Shown: positions 34,301 through 42,809, counted from the stretch's first letter. The stretch is 64,000 nt of DNA from Novosphingobium sp. JCM 18896 (GCF_025938095.1 NZ_JAPCZF010000005.1:463141-527140), one strand, 5' to 3'. Numbers and translations: made by a program. The notes: generated by a model from the letters alone, not told the origin.

Positions 34301-34931
34301 CTTCTACTTCGCCGCGCACCCGGTCGAGCAGTACCGCGCGATCGCCTCGGCCAACGGCGCACGAAGCCACGCCAGCCTGATGTCGGGCGGCGTGGCGGCC
34401 GGTCGCCTGCAGGCGACGATGGCGGCCATGGTCGAAGGCGCGAGCAAGGGGCGCACGCGCAAGGGCGCGGAGTTCGTGCGCTGCGACTTCTCGGACAACA
34501 CCGGCCAGTTCTCCTCGGCCTGCTTCGAGGAGTCGATGGTCGAGAACTTTGTGAAATGGGGCCGCGAGGGCACCTGCGTGCTGCTCACCGTCGAACTCGA
34601 CAGCCCGAGCCCCGACGAGCCGCCGCGGATCACGGTCCGCGGCGCGCGGCCACTGTCCGAAGTGCGCGACGCCGCGAAGATGGTGCTGTCGCTCGACATC
34701 TCGGGGATCGACGCGGTGCAGGAACTGGCGATGATGCTCGTCACCGGCGCGCCGGGCCGCGGCGAGGTCCGCGCGGCGCTGCACGTCGGCGATGACACGG
34801 TGAAGAAGGTGCGCCTGGGCCGCGATTTCGTGCTCGATGGCGAACTCGTCGACCGCATCGCCGAGATCGAGGGCGTCGCCAACGTCTCGCTGCGCGCCGA
34901 ACGCGGCGCGAGCCTGCGGCTGGTGGCTTGA
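31374..34931 (+). CDS. dnaE: DNA polymerase III alpha subunit
   Basis: Replicative polymerase catalytic subunit, 1185 residues, full length for DnaE1. The N-terminal PHP domain begins F-V-P-L-R-V-F-S-S-Y-T-M-L-D-G-A. Catalytic aspartates are in M-P-D-F-D-I-D-F-C. The G-P-G-R-G-S-G-A-G-S-V-V-A-W and F-Q-L-E-S-E-G-M motifs are intact. Thumb/fingers and HhH regions (G-Y-G-F-N-K-S-H-A-A-A-Y, then R-N-V-G-E-K-A) follow, with an OB domain near the C-terminus. It is the housekeeping DnaE, not the error-prone ImuC type. Followed by a perfect inverted repeat. Confidence 0.98.
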   Translation: MSYAPFVPLRVFSSYTMLDGAIEPKAIAKLAKERGFPAIAIADRNGLYASTAFAGACKDMGVQPIIGTFLAVARPIDLPGAGAIDWLALYAQNETGWDNLCHLVSRAHLDRPVELDPHVLLTDLEGHSDGLIALTGAGEGALARLLADNKPDGAETYCDRLQALFGDRLYIEIARRGDQVEDASEDALIDLAYARNLPLVATNPAQFAEPGFHAAHDAALCIANSTHIDAPERPRSSGESWVKPVDLMAQAFADLPEGLANTLVVAQRCAVAPPKRKPILPSLAGDKEGEARVMAADSRTGLVERLKLYYPESAWAELHAALTCPPDEFEGRSFPTLEAEGLWEEIQAYKTRVEFEISIINRMGFGGYFLIVADFIKWAKDNGIPVGPGRGSGAGSVVAWALTITDLDPLKLGLLFERFLNPERVSMPDFDIDFCETRRGEVIRYVQRKYGHDHVAQIITFGKMKARAVLRDCGRILQMSYGQVDRLCKMVPNHPTDPWTLPRALNGAADFKREYDTNDEVKRLIDLAVQLEGLPRNSSTHAAGVVIGDRPLAKLVPLYRDPRSDMPVTQFDMKYVEDSGLVKFDFLGLKTLSVLRKAVDLLQKRSITIDLATLPWDDAMVYELLQRGDTVGVFQLESEGMRRTLAAVKPTNFGDIIALVSLYRPGPMDNIPLFGRRKNGLESIEYPHEKLAGILSETYGIFVYQEQVMQAAQILAGYSLGDADLLRRAMGKKIQAEMDAQRLRFVEGCKTESDIDAKKANELFDLIDKFAGYGFNKSHAAAYALLAYHTAWLKTHYPHEFYAAAMCFDMHQSEKLAIFVDDMRRAGLAIEGPDMNRSEAEFTVEQTDESYAVRYALAGIRNVGEKAMEQIVEEREANGKFTSMDDLFRRAPAGSMNRRQLEGLAAAGAFDSLEPNRAKIMANADTLLMEADRSARERVSDQHSLLGDHTEQALRMVEAEPWSRSDQMAKERENFGFYFAAHPVEQYRAIASANGARSHASLMSGGVAAGRLQATMAAMVEGASKGRTRKGAEFVRCDFSDNTGQFSSACFEESMVENFVKWGREGTCVLLTVELDSPSPDEPPRITVRGARPLSEVRDAAKMVLSLDISGIDAVQELAMMLVTGAPGRGEVRAALHVGDDTVKKVRLGRDFVLDGELVDRIAEIEGVANVSLRAERGASLRLVA

Positions 34932-34959
34932 GGTCTTAAAGCGCCACGTTCCGGCTTAT

Positions 34960-35071
34960 CATCCGTCATCCCCGCGAAGGCGGGGATCCATCTCCGGGGC
35001 TTTCATCCTGCGCCGCGGCTCGATCGGAAAGCTCGGGTGATGGATCCCCGCCTTCGCGGGGATGACGGATG
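34960..35071. repeat. Perfect 33-bp inverted repeat between convergent genes
   Basis: Arms 34960-34992 and 35039-35071 are exact reverse complements, each containing the sub-palindrome CCCCGCGAAGGCGGGG, around a 46-base core. It lies 28 bases after dnaE and 29 bases before the stop of the convergent small membrane protein gene. The CATCCCCGCGAAGGCGGGGA-type unit is a common dispersed element in sphingomonads. Confidence 0.9.
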
Positions 35072-35100
35072 TTTGTGAAGGGATTGGATTTGCTTGCGTT

Positions 35101-35415
35101 CTAGCGCTGAAACACCCGCGTGTGGCGGGCCGCAAGCATGAGGATCGTCGGCGCCAACATAGTGTTCCACAGGTCCTTCCCGTTGCCCCAGAGATCGATC
35201 CGCGTGTGGTAGGTCAGGCTGTCGCGCAGGTCCCAGGCCTCGCCGATCACGGCCACCACCAACACCGCCAGCCACGGCTTCCACTGCGCGGCCTTCCAGC
35301 GCAGCAGCAGGCAGGTGCCGAGGAACACGGTCAGCGCCACGTAGATGTGTAGGGCATCCTTGGCGAGGTCCAGATGCTCGACGAGGAAGAGCTTGGTCTG
35401 CTGGAGCGGGCTCAT
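35101..35415 (-). CDS. Small membrane protein, VanZ-like in outline
   Basis: A 104-residue protein with three hydrophobic segments and conserved-looking polar blocks G-E-A-W-D-L-R-D-S and D-L-W-N-T-M-L-A-P-T. The D-x-W-N-T element and helix pattern recall VanZ-like proteins, but the match is weak. The ATG at 35415 (M-S-P-L-Q-Q-T-K) starts the plausible protein; the frame extends to 35487 with charged residues that do not look coding. Convergent with dnaE across the perfect inverted repeat. Confidence 0.65.
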   Translation of the reverse strand: MSPLQQTKLFLVEHLDLAKDALHIYVALTVFLGTCLLLRWKAAQWKPWLAVLVVAVIGEAWDLRDSLTYHTRIDLWGNGKDLWNTMLAPTILMLAARHTRVFQR

Positions 35416-35559
35416 CCGCAAGGTGTGGCGCGCTTCGCTGGGTTCGGCAATCCGGCGACAATCGGTGAGCAAACATTTCCGGTGCAAGACACGGCTGGCG
35501 GGAATCCGCGGAATCGCTAAGCTGTCCCGACGCTTGAGCTGTCAGGGGACCACAACCGA

Positions 35560-37167
35560 ATGACCATTCTGGGCGCCATGCAGGATTGGGAGCTGCGCGT
35601 CTCCCTGCTGATCGATCACGCCGCGCGCGAGCATGGCGAGCGCGAGATCGTCACGCAGTGGGCCGATGGCAGCCAGACGCGCGCCACCTGGGCTTCGATA
35701 CGCCGCGATGCGCTCAAGATGGTCCAGGCGCTGCAGCGGCTGGGTGTGGCCAAGGGCGATCGCGTCGCTACCCTGGCGATGAACCACGGCCGCCACCTCG
35801 TCGCCTGGTACGGCGCGACCGGGGCGGGCGGGGTGCTCCACACGATCAACCCGCGGCTGTTCGATGATCAGCTCGACTACATCGCCAACCACGCCGAGGA
35901 CCGCGTGCTGATCTACGATGCGGCCTTCCAGCCGATAGTCGATCGCATGCGCGAGCGCTGGACCACGATCGAGCACTACGTCTGCTTCGACTCGTCGGAG
36001 CACGCGCCGCACTTCGAAGACTGGATCGGCGCCGAGGACGGTGAAGCCGAATGGGTCGATGGCAGCGAGCGCGATCCGGTCATGCTCTGCTATACCAGCG
36101 GCACCACCGGCAATCCCAAGGGCGTGCTGTTCGAGCATCGCTCGAACATGCTCCACACCTATGCCGCGCTGATGCCGCAGTGCCTCGATCTCGACGCGCG
36201 TTGCGCGGTTCTGCCCGTCGTGCCGATGTTCCATGCGAACAATTGGGGCTTCCCCTGGGCGGCGGCGGCGGTCGGCGCCAAGCTGGTCTATTGCGCCAAC
36301 AACGAAGCCGCGAACCTGTGCAAGCTGATCCACGAGGAAGGAGTCAACTATCTCGCCGGCGTGCCGACGGTCTGGCTCTCGGTGATCCAACATTGCGAGG
36401 CCACCGGCCAGCCGCTGCCGCCGCTGACCAAGGCGCTGACCGGCGGCTCGGCCATGCCGCGCGCGATCATCGAGCGGCTGATGAGCGAAGGCATCCGCAT
36501 CGCTCACGCCTGGGGCATGACCGAGACCTCGCCGATCGCGACGATCGCCTTCGAGCCCGCCAACTTCGACGAACTGCCGTTCGACGAGCAGGTCTCGATC
36601 AAGGCCAAGCAGGGCAAGGCGCTGTTCGGGATCGAGCTGCGCACGGTCGACCTCGACGATCCGAGCAAGGTCCTGCCGCGCGACGGCGTGACCTCGGGCG
36701 CGTTGCAGGTGCGCGGTCCCTGGACGATCAAGCGTTATTTCAAGGCGGACTACGACGCTGCGCCCGATCCCGACCAGTGGTTCGACACCGGCGACGTCGC
36801 GACGATCCATCCCGACGGCACGCTCCAGCTGACCGACCGCACCAAGGACGTGATCAAGTCGGGCGGTGAATGGATCAGCTCGGTCGAGCTCGAGAACGGT
36901 GCGATCGCCCATCCGGCGGTGGCCGAGGCGGCGGCGATCGGCGTCTATCACTCGAAGTGGGACGAGCGGCCCATCCTGGTGGTGGTCAGGAAACCCGGCA
37001 TGGAGGTGACGGGCGAGGAATTGCGCGCGCTGCTGGCGGCGCGGGTCGCCAAGTGGTGGCTCCCCGATGCCGTCGAATTCGTCGACGACATACCGCACAC
37101 GGGCACGGGCAAGATCAGCAAGAAGGACCTGCGCGAGCGGTTCAAGGACTACAGGCTGGAAGGGTAG
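35560..37167 (+). CDS. Acyl-CoA synthetase (AMP-forming), medium/long-chain fatty acid type
   Basis: ATP-dependent activation of a carboxylic acid to its CoA thioester. The 535-residue protein has the P-loop-like Y-T-S-G-T-T-G-N-P-K-G, the A5 motif Y/W-G-M-T-E-T-S-P (here A-W-G-M-T-E-T-S-P), A7/A8 F-D-T-G-D-V-A-T-I and D-R-T-K-D-V-I-K-S-G-G-E-W-I-S-S, and the C-terminal lysine in T-G-T-G-K-I-S-K. This pattern fits FadD3/AlkK-like ligases for medium- or long-chain acids. An alternative ATG at 35578 would remove six residues. Monocistronic. Confidence 0.9.
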   Translation: MTILGAMQDWELRVSLLIDHAAREHGEREIVTQWADGSQTRATWASIRRDALKMVQALQRLGVAKGDRVATLAMNHGRHLVAWYGATGAGGVLHTINPRLFDDQLDYIANHAEDRVLIYDAAFQPIVDRMRERWTTIEHYVCFDSSEHAPHFEDWIGAEDGEAEWVDGSERDPVMLCYTSGTTGNPKGVLFEHRSNMLHTYAALMPQCLDLDARCAVLPVVPMFHANNWGFPWAAAAVGAKLVYCANNEAANLCKLIHEEGVNYLAGVPTVWLSVIQHCEATGQPLPPLTKALTGGSAMPRAIIERLMSEGIRIAHAWGMTETSPIATIAFEPANFDELPFDEQVSIKAKQGKALFGIELRTVDLDDPSKVLPRDGVTSGALQVRGPWTIKRYFKADYDAAPDPDQWFDTGDVATIHPDGTLQLTDRTKDVIKSGGEWISSVELENGAIAHPAVAEAAAIGVYHSKWDERPILVVVRKPGMEVTGEELRALLAARVAKWWLPDAVEFVDDIPHTGTGKISKKDLRERFKDYRLEG

Positions 37168-37278
37168 GCGCGGCTGGAAGGCGGGGCTCGTCCCAAAGCC
37201 GGACAAATACCCGCAAGCGTCATCTGGTGTTCAGGCGCCGATCGTAGCATTTAGATAACCATGATCGGGAGAACGACT

Positions 37279-37878
37279 ATGCGCAGCTTCCAGGCCGTGC
37301 TCCTTGCCGGCGGCGCCCTCCTGGCTTCCGCCGGTGCAGCCCAGGCCGCCGATCCGCAGTGGCACACGACGATCGTCGAGATGCCCGACGGTTCGGACAT
37401 CGAGATCCAGTACGTCGGCGACATCGAGCCGCGCGTGCGCGTCGCCATGCCGGTGGTGCAGGGCGCCAGCCCCGCCGCGGTCGAGCCCGAGGGCACGCCG
37501 ATCGCCTATGGCGGCATCCCGCGCGCGCGCCGCGTGATCCAGCCGCCCACGCCGGGCGTCTCGCAATATGCGCCGCAGTACGCAGCGCCCGTGGCATCGG
37601 TGGCCGCCGCGCCGCAGTTCGTCATCGCCGGCGATCAGCCCAAGGGCAGCACTTACGAATATACGCTGATTACCACGGGTGCCGACGGCAAAGTCTGCCA
37701 GCAGCGCACCGAGTGGACCTCGCAGGGCAAGAACAAGGAGCCGCGGATCAAGCGCGTCGACAGCGGCGAGGGCTGCGCTGGCCTGATCGCGCCGCCGCCG
37801 GTCTCGGCGCCGGCCATGCCCACCGCGCCGCAGGGTGCATCGCCGCGGATCGTTCCGGTCGATCCGAACTCGATCTGA
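37279..37878 (+). CDS. Secreted hypothetical protein
   Basis: A 199-residue protein with a signal peptide (about 1-23, ending A-Q-A-A). The mature part begins D-P-Q-W-H-T-T-I-V-E-M-P-D-G-S, followed by alanine/proline-rich low-complexity stretches. Two cysteines lie in V-C-Q-Q-R and E-G-C-A-G. No known domain. The ATG at 37279 has GGGAGA at good distance, so it is preferred to the in-frame ATG at 37261. Convergent with the radical SAM gene, 10 bases apart. Confidence 0.75.
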   Translation: MRSFQAVLLAGGALLASAGAAQAADPQWHTTIVEMPDGSDIEIQYVGDIEPRVRVAMPVVQGASPAAVEPEGTPIAYGGIPRARRVIQPPTPGVSQYAPQYAAPVASVAAAPQFVIAGDQPKGSTYEYTLITTGADGKVCQQRTEWTSQGKNKEPRIKRVDSGEGCAGLIAPPPVSAPAMPTAPQGASPRIVPVDPNSI

Positions 37879-37888
37879 TGACTAACCG

Positions 37889-38968
37889 CTAGAGCAAGCT
37901 CAACTGCCCATTCGCCGAAGGCTTGCGAAACCCGCCGACGTCCAGTTCCAGCGATACCCGGTTTATCCCCAGCCGCTTGCAGGCCAGGCGGAAACGCGTG
38001 CGGAACAGGTCGGCCCATACGCCCTGCGGTTTCATCCGTGAAAAGAAGCTCGGATCGTTGTCGCGACCGCCACGGATCGACTGGACGATGTGCATGACCT
38101 TGGCCGCGCGATCGGGGTAGTGGACGTCGAGCCATTCGCGGAACAGCGGCGCCACCTCGTGCGGCAGCCGCAGCATGATCCAGCTGGCCGAGGTTACGCC
38201 GCGTTCCGCCGCCTGTCCCAGGATGGCTTCCATGAATTCGTCGGTGATCGAGGGGATCACCGGTGCGATCGAGACATGCGCGGGCACGCCCGCCGCGGCC
38301 AATTGCCCGAGCGCCGCGAGCCGCTTGGCGGGCGCCGAGGCGCGCGGCTCGAGCAGGCCCGACAGGCGCGGATCGAGGCTCGTCACCGAAATGCCCACGG
38401 CCACCAGCTTGAGCCGGGCCATTTCCGCCAGAAGATCGAGATCGCGCGTGACGCGCGCCGACTTGGTGGTGATCGTCACCGGATGGCGCACTTCGAGACA
38501 GACTTCGAGCACCTGCCGGGTGATCTCGTAGCGCGCCTCGATCGGCTGGTAGGGATCGGTGTTGGTCCCCATCGCGATCGGCGCGGGCTTGTAGCCGGGC
38601 TTGGCCAAGGTCTCGCGCAGCAGCCTCGCCGCGTCGGGCTTGGCAAAGAGCTTGGTCTCGAAATCCAGTCCGGGCGACAGGTCGTGATAGGCATGGGTCG
38701 GCCGCGCAAAGCAGTAGATGCAGCCGTGCTCGCAACCCCGATAGGCGTTGATCGACCGGTCGAAGACGATGTCGGGAGACTTGTTGAAGCTGATGATCGT
38801 CTTCGGACGTTCCTCGGTCACCGTCGTGCGCAGCTTGGGACCGGGGCCGTCGATACCCTCGCGTGCGTCGAGCCAGTCGCCGTCGTCCTCGCGCGCGGCA
38901 AGGCCGAAGCGCTGCGGGACCGCGCCGGACTGCGCGCCGCGGCCGTGGACGGAGGGCTTGGAACTCAT
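37889..38968 (-). CDS. PA0069-family radical SAM protein
   Basis: A 359-residue protein with the radical SAM cluster motif C-E-H-G-C-I-Y-C in R-G-C-E-H-G-C-I-Y-C-F-A-R-P-T-H, related to the spore photoproduct lyase-like (Rv2578c/PA0069) group. Landmarks are F-N-K-S-P-D-I-V-F-D-R-S-I-N-A-Y, G-T-N-T-D-P-Y-Q-P-I-E and the late R-L-P-H-E-V-A-P-L-F. The reaction is unknown; a DNA-repair role has been suggested by resemblance to SplB but is not shown. It stands alone. Confidence 0.88.
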   Translation of the reverse strand: MSSKPSVHGRGAQSGAVPQRFGLAAREDDGDWLDAREGIDGPGPKLRTTVTEERPKTIISFNKSPDIVFDRSINAYRGCEHGCIYCFARPTHAYHDLSPGLDFETKLFAKPDAARLLRETLAKPGYKPAPIAMGTNTDPYQPIEARYEITRQVLEVCLEVRHPVTITTKSARVTRDLDLLAEMARLKLVAVGISVTSLDPRLSGLLEPRASAPAKRLAALGQLAAAGVPAHVSIAPVIPSITDEFMEAILGQAAERGVTSASWIMLRLPHEVAPLFREWLDVHYPDRAAKVMHIVQSIRGGRDNDPSFFSRMKPQGVWADLFRTRFRLACKRLGINRVSLELDVGGFRKPSANGQLSLL

Positions 38969-39045
38969 ATTTCATGAGAACATATAAAGAACAAATTTGC
39001 AAGCCAAGGCTGGCGTGGTCCGTCGTCGGCGGCTAGATCGCGGGC

Positions 39046-39906
39046 ATGACCACGACCGATCCCCGTCTCGCATCCTATCTGGACCGCATCGGGCGTGCCG
39101 CCGTGCCGACGCTCGACGCCGCCGGGCTCCTGCAAGTGCTGGCGGCGCATCGGCAGGCGATCGCCTTCGAGAACCTCGACATTCCCCTGGGGCGGGGGAT
39201 CGCGGTCGATGGCGACAGCGTATTCGACAAGCTCGTCGCGCGGCGGCGTGGCGGTTACTGCTTCGAGCAGAACCGCCTGTTCTCCGACATGCTGGCGGCG
39301 CTCGGTTTCGCCAACCGACCCTTGCTGGCGCGCGTCTGGCTGCAGGCGGTGCCGGGCGTTACGCCGCCGCGCACGCATGTGCTGCTGCTGGTCGATGTGG
39401 GTGGCGAAGACTGGATCGCCGACGCCGGGTTCGGCGGCAGTTTCGTCCCGCCACTGCGCCTGGTCGACGGGGCCGAGGGGCACACGCCGGACGGCGCCGC
39501 GCACCGGCTGCGGCGTCTGATGCCGGAGGACGGCATGGCCGGCGAATGGCTGCTCGAGCGGGCAGGGCCCGTCGCCGCCACCGACGGCCGCTCGGCTCCC
39601 CACGAGGACTGGCAGCCGCAGTACAGCTTCGAGCTAGGCCAGGTCGCACCGATCGATCTCGAGCAGGCCAATCACTGGACATCGACCCGAGCCGAAACGC
39701 GTTTCACCACCTTGCACGTGGTCAGCCGCGTGCTGCCCGACGGTTTCGCGGCGATGAGCGATCGCCGGCTGACGATCTACCGCGGCGGCGAGACCGAGTT
39801 CCGCGCAATCGAGGACGCCGCCGAATATGCCACGACGCTGCGCGACGTCTTCGGCCTCGATATCCCCGCGTCCGAGCTTACCCGGCTGCGGATATTCGCT
39901 GGGTGA
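39046..39906 (+). CDS. nat: Arylamine N-acetyltransferase
   Basis: Acetyl-CoA dependent N-acetylation of aromatic amines and hydrazines. 286 residues with the complete cysteine-histidine-aspartate triad: C72 in R-R-G-G-Y-C-F-E-Q-N, H111 in T-H-V-L-L-L-V and D126 in A-D-A-G-F-G. Length and motif order are standard. Natural substrates in sphingomonads are unknown, but aromatic amine detoxification is plausible. Followed by two short genes on the same strand. Confidence 0.93.
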   Translation: MTTTDPRLASYLDRIGRAAVPTLDAAGLLQVLAAHRQAIAFENLDIPLGRGIAVDGDSVFDKLVARRRGGYCFEQNRLFSDMLAALGFANRPLLARVWLQAVPGVTPPRTHVLLLVDVGGEDWIADAGFGGSFVPPLRLVDGAEGHTPDGAAHRLRRLMPEDGMAGEWLLERAGPVAATDGRSAPHEDWQPQYSFELGQVAPIDLEQANHWTSTRAETRFTTLHVVSRVLPDGFAAMSDRRLTIYRGGETEFRAIEDAAEYATTLRDVFGLDIPASELTRLRIFAG

Positions 39907-39963
39907 GGTTGCCCGCCCGCCGCGATTTGCCTATCGCGCCCGTCGATTGAAGGAGTTTTCCGA

Positions 39964-40164
39964 ATGGCCAATATCAAGCTTTCCCTGACCGAAGACGAGG
40001 CCGAGATGATCGCCGACGCGCTCGAGGTCGACATGGAGAACTATGCCGAGGCCGCCAAGGAAGCCCGCGGCAACAACCAGCGCGACGACGCCAAGACCTT
40101 CACCGAAGCCGCCGAGCGCATCGCCGCGCTGCTGGGCAAGGTGCGCGCGCTGCTCGAAGACTGA
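39964..40164 (+). CDS. Small acidic helical hypothetical protein
   Basis: A 66-residue, almost entirely alpha-helical, acidic protein (D-E-A-E-M-I-A-D-A-L-E-V-D-M-E-N-Y-A-E-A-A). A strong AAGGAG ribosome-binding site precedes the ATG. No membrane segment and no known domain. It lies 58 bases after nat and 50 before the next small gene, which also has an AAGGAG site, so the pair is probably cotranscribed. Confidence 0.75.
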   Translation: MANIKLSLTEDEAEMIADALEVDMENYAEAAKEARGNNQRDDAKTFTEAAERIAALLGKVRALLED

Positions 40165-40213
40165 GGGAACTTCTCCCGGCGTCGCGTCTTCCTTTCCGCA
40201 AAAGGAGATTTCG

Positions 40214-40444
40214 ATGCTTGGTAAATTGATCGCGGGTATCGCTGGCCAGCAGGTCGCCGAACGCCTGGGTAGTGGCAACGGCGCCAAGGGCGCTGCCATG
40301 GGCGTTCTGGCGGCGACGATCGCACGCCGCCTCGGGCCGGCCGGCATCATCGCCGCGCTGGCCGGTGGCTATCTGCTCAAGAAGCATAGCGAGAAGCGCC
40401 AGGATGCCGCGGTTCCGCCGACCTACGGCGCGGCTCCGGGCTGA
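40214..40444 (+). CDS. Small hydrophobic hypothetical protein
   Basis: A 76-residue protein with a glycine/alanine-rich hydrophobic centre (M-G-V-L-A-A-T-I-A-R-R-L-G then I-I-A-A-L-A-G-G-Y-L-L) that could insert in a membrane, and a short charged tail. AAGGAG lies eight bases before the ATG. No known domain. Convergent with moaB, three bases apart. Confidence 0.72.
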   Translation: MLGKLIAGIAGQQVAERLGSGNGAKGAAMGVLAATIARRLGPAGIIAALAGGYLLKKHSEKRQDAAVPPTYGAAPG

Positions 40445-40447
40445 CGC

Positions 40448-40975
40448 CTAGACTTCGCGCAGCCGCGGCATCAGCTCGACGAAATTGCAGGGACGGTTGC
40501 GGCTGTCGAGTTGCTCGGCAAGGATCTGGTCCCAGCCGTCCTTCACCGCGCCGTTCGAACCGGGCAGGGCGAAGATGTAGGTGCCGCGGCTGAGCACGGC
40601 CATCGCGCGAGACTGCACCGTCGACGTGCCGATCGACTTGAAGCTCAGCCAGCGGAACAGCTCGCCGAAACCGGGAATGTCCTTTTCCTTGACGCGGTCG
40701 AGCGCCTCGGGAGTGACGTCGCGGCCGGTCAGGCCCGTGCCGCCGGTCGTTACGATGCAGTCGATGCGCGGATCGTCGATCCAGTTGTTGAGCCGCGTCA
40801 CCAGCCGATCGACCACGTCCTTCTCGATCGCGCGCTCGACCAGCGTGTGGCCGGCGCCGACGACTCGGTCGGCGAGAACCTTGCCCGACGTATCGTCGTC
40901 GAGCGTGCGGGTATCGGAAATCGTCAGAACCGCGATGTTGATCGGGGTGAAGGTCCGGCTCGTGTCAACGGGCAC
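40448..40975 (-). CDS. moaB: Molybdenum cofactor biosynthesis protein MoaB/MogA type
   Basis: Binds or adenylylates molybdopterin on the way to molybdenum cofactor. The 175-residue protein has the MoCF fold landmarks T-I-S-D-T-R, T-T-G-G-T-G-L-T-G-R-D-V-T-P-E and L-P-G-S-N-G-A-V-K-D-G-W. The start is a GTG at 40975 inside the end of the lytic transglycosylase gene (11-base overlap), which suggests coupled translation of two functionally unrelated genes. No other moa/moe gene is in the window. Confidence 0.92.
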   Translation of the reverse strand: MPVDTSRTFTPINIAVLTISDTRTLDDDTSGKVLADRVVGAGHTLVERAIEKDVVDRLVTRLNNWIDDPRIDCIVTTGGTGLTGRDVTPEALDRVKEKDIPGFGELFRWLSFKSIGTSTVQSRAMAVLSRGTYIFALPGSNGAVKDGWDQILAEQLDSRNRPCNFVELMPRLREV

Positions 40976-42755
40976 GCACGACCGCCCCGTTCGCCGCCAT
41001 GCGCACGGCGTTGGAACCGGTGAGGCCCGGGAAGGTCGGCCACATGCCCTGGACCAGCGCGACGCGGCTTTCCGAAGGTCCGCCGGCCTGGCGCTCGTAC
41101 ATCCAGTAATTGCGCATGACGATGTTCACGTAGCCGCGCGTTTCCCAATAGGGCACCGACTCGATCCACAGCAGCGGATCGCCTTGGTCCTTGATCTCGG
41201 TGTTCCAGCGGCTGATCGGCAGGACGCCGGCGTTGTAGGCTGCCATGACCTTGGGCAGCAGACCCTGGGTGCAGTTCTGGTCGCGCAGCATGTTGAGATG
41301 GCGCTGGCCGAAGGCGAGGTTGACCTCGGGCTTGTTGAGATCGCTGGCATTGCCCGTGTAGCCGAGCGTGCCCGCATGGTCCTTGGCCGCGGCGGGCATG
41401 ATCTGCATCAGGCCGCGCGCACCCGCGGGGCTGACGACCGAGGCGCGGAACACCGATTCCTGCAGCGCATGAGCATAGACCAGCGCGGGATCGACCTGCC
41501 AGCCGCCGACGGGCGTCCACTTCGGCGTGGGGAAGCGCGTCGCCGGCTCGGGCTTGCCGCCGGCCGGCGCATTGTAGGCCATCCACAGCTGGGTCGAGGG
41601 CAGGCCGAGATCGCGCGCGAGGCGGGTCAGCGGCTGATACTGATCGGCCGACCCGATGCGCGCCTGGTGGCGCAGGACTTCGTCGGCGAGCGCATCCTGG
41701 CCGATCTCGGCGAGGCCGACCGCGACGCGGACGTTGCCGCTGTCGCGCAGGCGCTGCCAGTCGTTCTGGGTGAAATCCGCTTCGCCGTGCTGCTCGGGCA
41801 GCTTCATGCCGAGTTGTTCGGCCGCGAGCATGCCGTAGAGCGTCTCGTCGCGCGCGGCGGCCATGCGCAGCGGCGCGGCGGCTTCCTCGGGCTTGCGGCA
41901 ACGCACCAAGGCGCGGCTCTGCCAGTAATAGGCGGCCGAGCGCAGTTCGGCGTTGTCGGCCCGCGCGGCGGTGTTCTTGAAGGCGTCGGACGCGCCCTGG
42001 CAGTCGCCCAGGCGCCAGGCGGCGAGACCGGCAGTCCACCAGGCTTCGCCGACCCATTGGCCGGCACCCTGGGTCGCGAGCTGAGCCAGGCCGTAAGCCT
42101 CGGTGTCCTGGTTCTCGATGTAGAACGACCAGGCGACGCGCTGGCGCCACTCGGCGCGCGCGGAATCGGATAGCGTGGCGTCGACGCCGTCGAGCAGCGT
42201 GCGCGCGCCCAGCGGATCGTCGTTCTTGATCTTGTCGAGAATGCCCGCGGCGATCGCGGCGGGCATCGTGCCGTCCTCGACGCTGCGCGGACGGATGCGC
42301 TTGGCCACGCTCGGCAGGCTGACCAGCGGCTGCGCGCCGGGCAGCGAGGGCATGGCGCCGGCGCCGCGCGTCATCGCCAGACGGGCGATCTGCTCGGATT
42401 GCGGCAGGCTGGTGCCCTTGGCGAGCCAAGCGCTGAGCTGGCCGAGCTCGATACGCGGGCTGCCCGAGGCGAGGTAATATTCGGCGAGGGCTTCCTGGTG
42501 GAGCGGGCCGTCTTCCTTCTGCGCGAACAGAGCCTGGACGCGGGTCCAGTCCTTCTTGTCGATCGCGCTGAACAGGTCGCGGTAATAGGCGCGTTCGTCC
42601 TGGCTGAGCAGCGAGGGCACGGCCGTGCGGTCCGCGCGCGTGCGGAAATAGTCGACGGCGGCGCTGTTGGCCTGGGCGGGGGCGCTTCCGAGCGCAAAGG
42701 CGCTGGCTACGGCGAGACCCAAGGTCAGCGCCTTTGCTTTCGCAGCGAATGTCAC
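40965..42755 (-). CDS. slt: Soluble lytic murein transglycosylase
   Basis: Periplasmic enzyme cleaving peptidoglycan to anhydro-muropeptides. The 596-residue protein has a signal peptide (about 1-29, ending A-Q-A), a long helical superhelix (about 30-420) and a C-terminal lysozyme-like domain. The catalytic glutamate is in H-A-L-Q-E-S-V-F, followed by S-P-A-G-A-R-G-L-M-Q-I-M-P and A-A-Y-N-A-G. Family 1 (Slt70-like) layout. The start is a GTG at 42755. It overlaps moaB. Confidence 0.93.
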   Translation of the reverse strand: MTFAAKAKALTLGLAVASAFALGSAPAQANSAAVDYFRTRADRTAVPSLLSQDERAYYRDLFSAIDKKDWTRVQALFAQKEDGPLHQEALAEYYLASGSPRIELGQLSAWLAKGTSLPQSEQIARLAMTRGAGAMPSLPGAQPLVSLPSVAKRIRPRSVEDGTMPAAIAAGILDKIKNDDPLGARTLLDGVDATLSDSARAEWRQRVAWSFYIENQDTEAYGLAQLATQGAGQWVGEAWWTAGLAAWRLGDCQGASDAFKNTAARADNAELRSAAYYWQSRALVRCRKPEEAAAPLRMAAARDETLYGMLAAEQLGMKLPEQHGEADFTQNDWQRLRDSGNVRVAVGLAEIGQDALADEVLRHQARIGSADQYQPLTRLARDLGLPSTQLWMAYNAPAGGKPEPATRFPTPKWTPVGGWQVDPALVYAHALQESVFRASVVSPAGARGLMQIMPAAAKDHAGTLGYTGNASDLNKPEVNLAFGQRHLNMLRDQNCTQGLLPKVMAAYNAGVLPISRWNTEIKDQGDPLLWIESVPYWETRGYVNIVMRNYWMYERQAGGPSESRVALVQGMWPTFPGLTGSNAVRMAANGAVVRAR

Positions 42756-42809
42756 TTTAGCGTCCGATTCCTATTCCGTCCCCGGCTCTGGAGGATCTGG
42801 CCTGATCGT

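Noticed and set aside
34960..35071. CRISPR-like palindromic repeats
   Set aside because: The repeats occur as single inverted pairs, not as regularly spaced direct repeats with spacers, and no cas genes are present.
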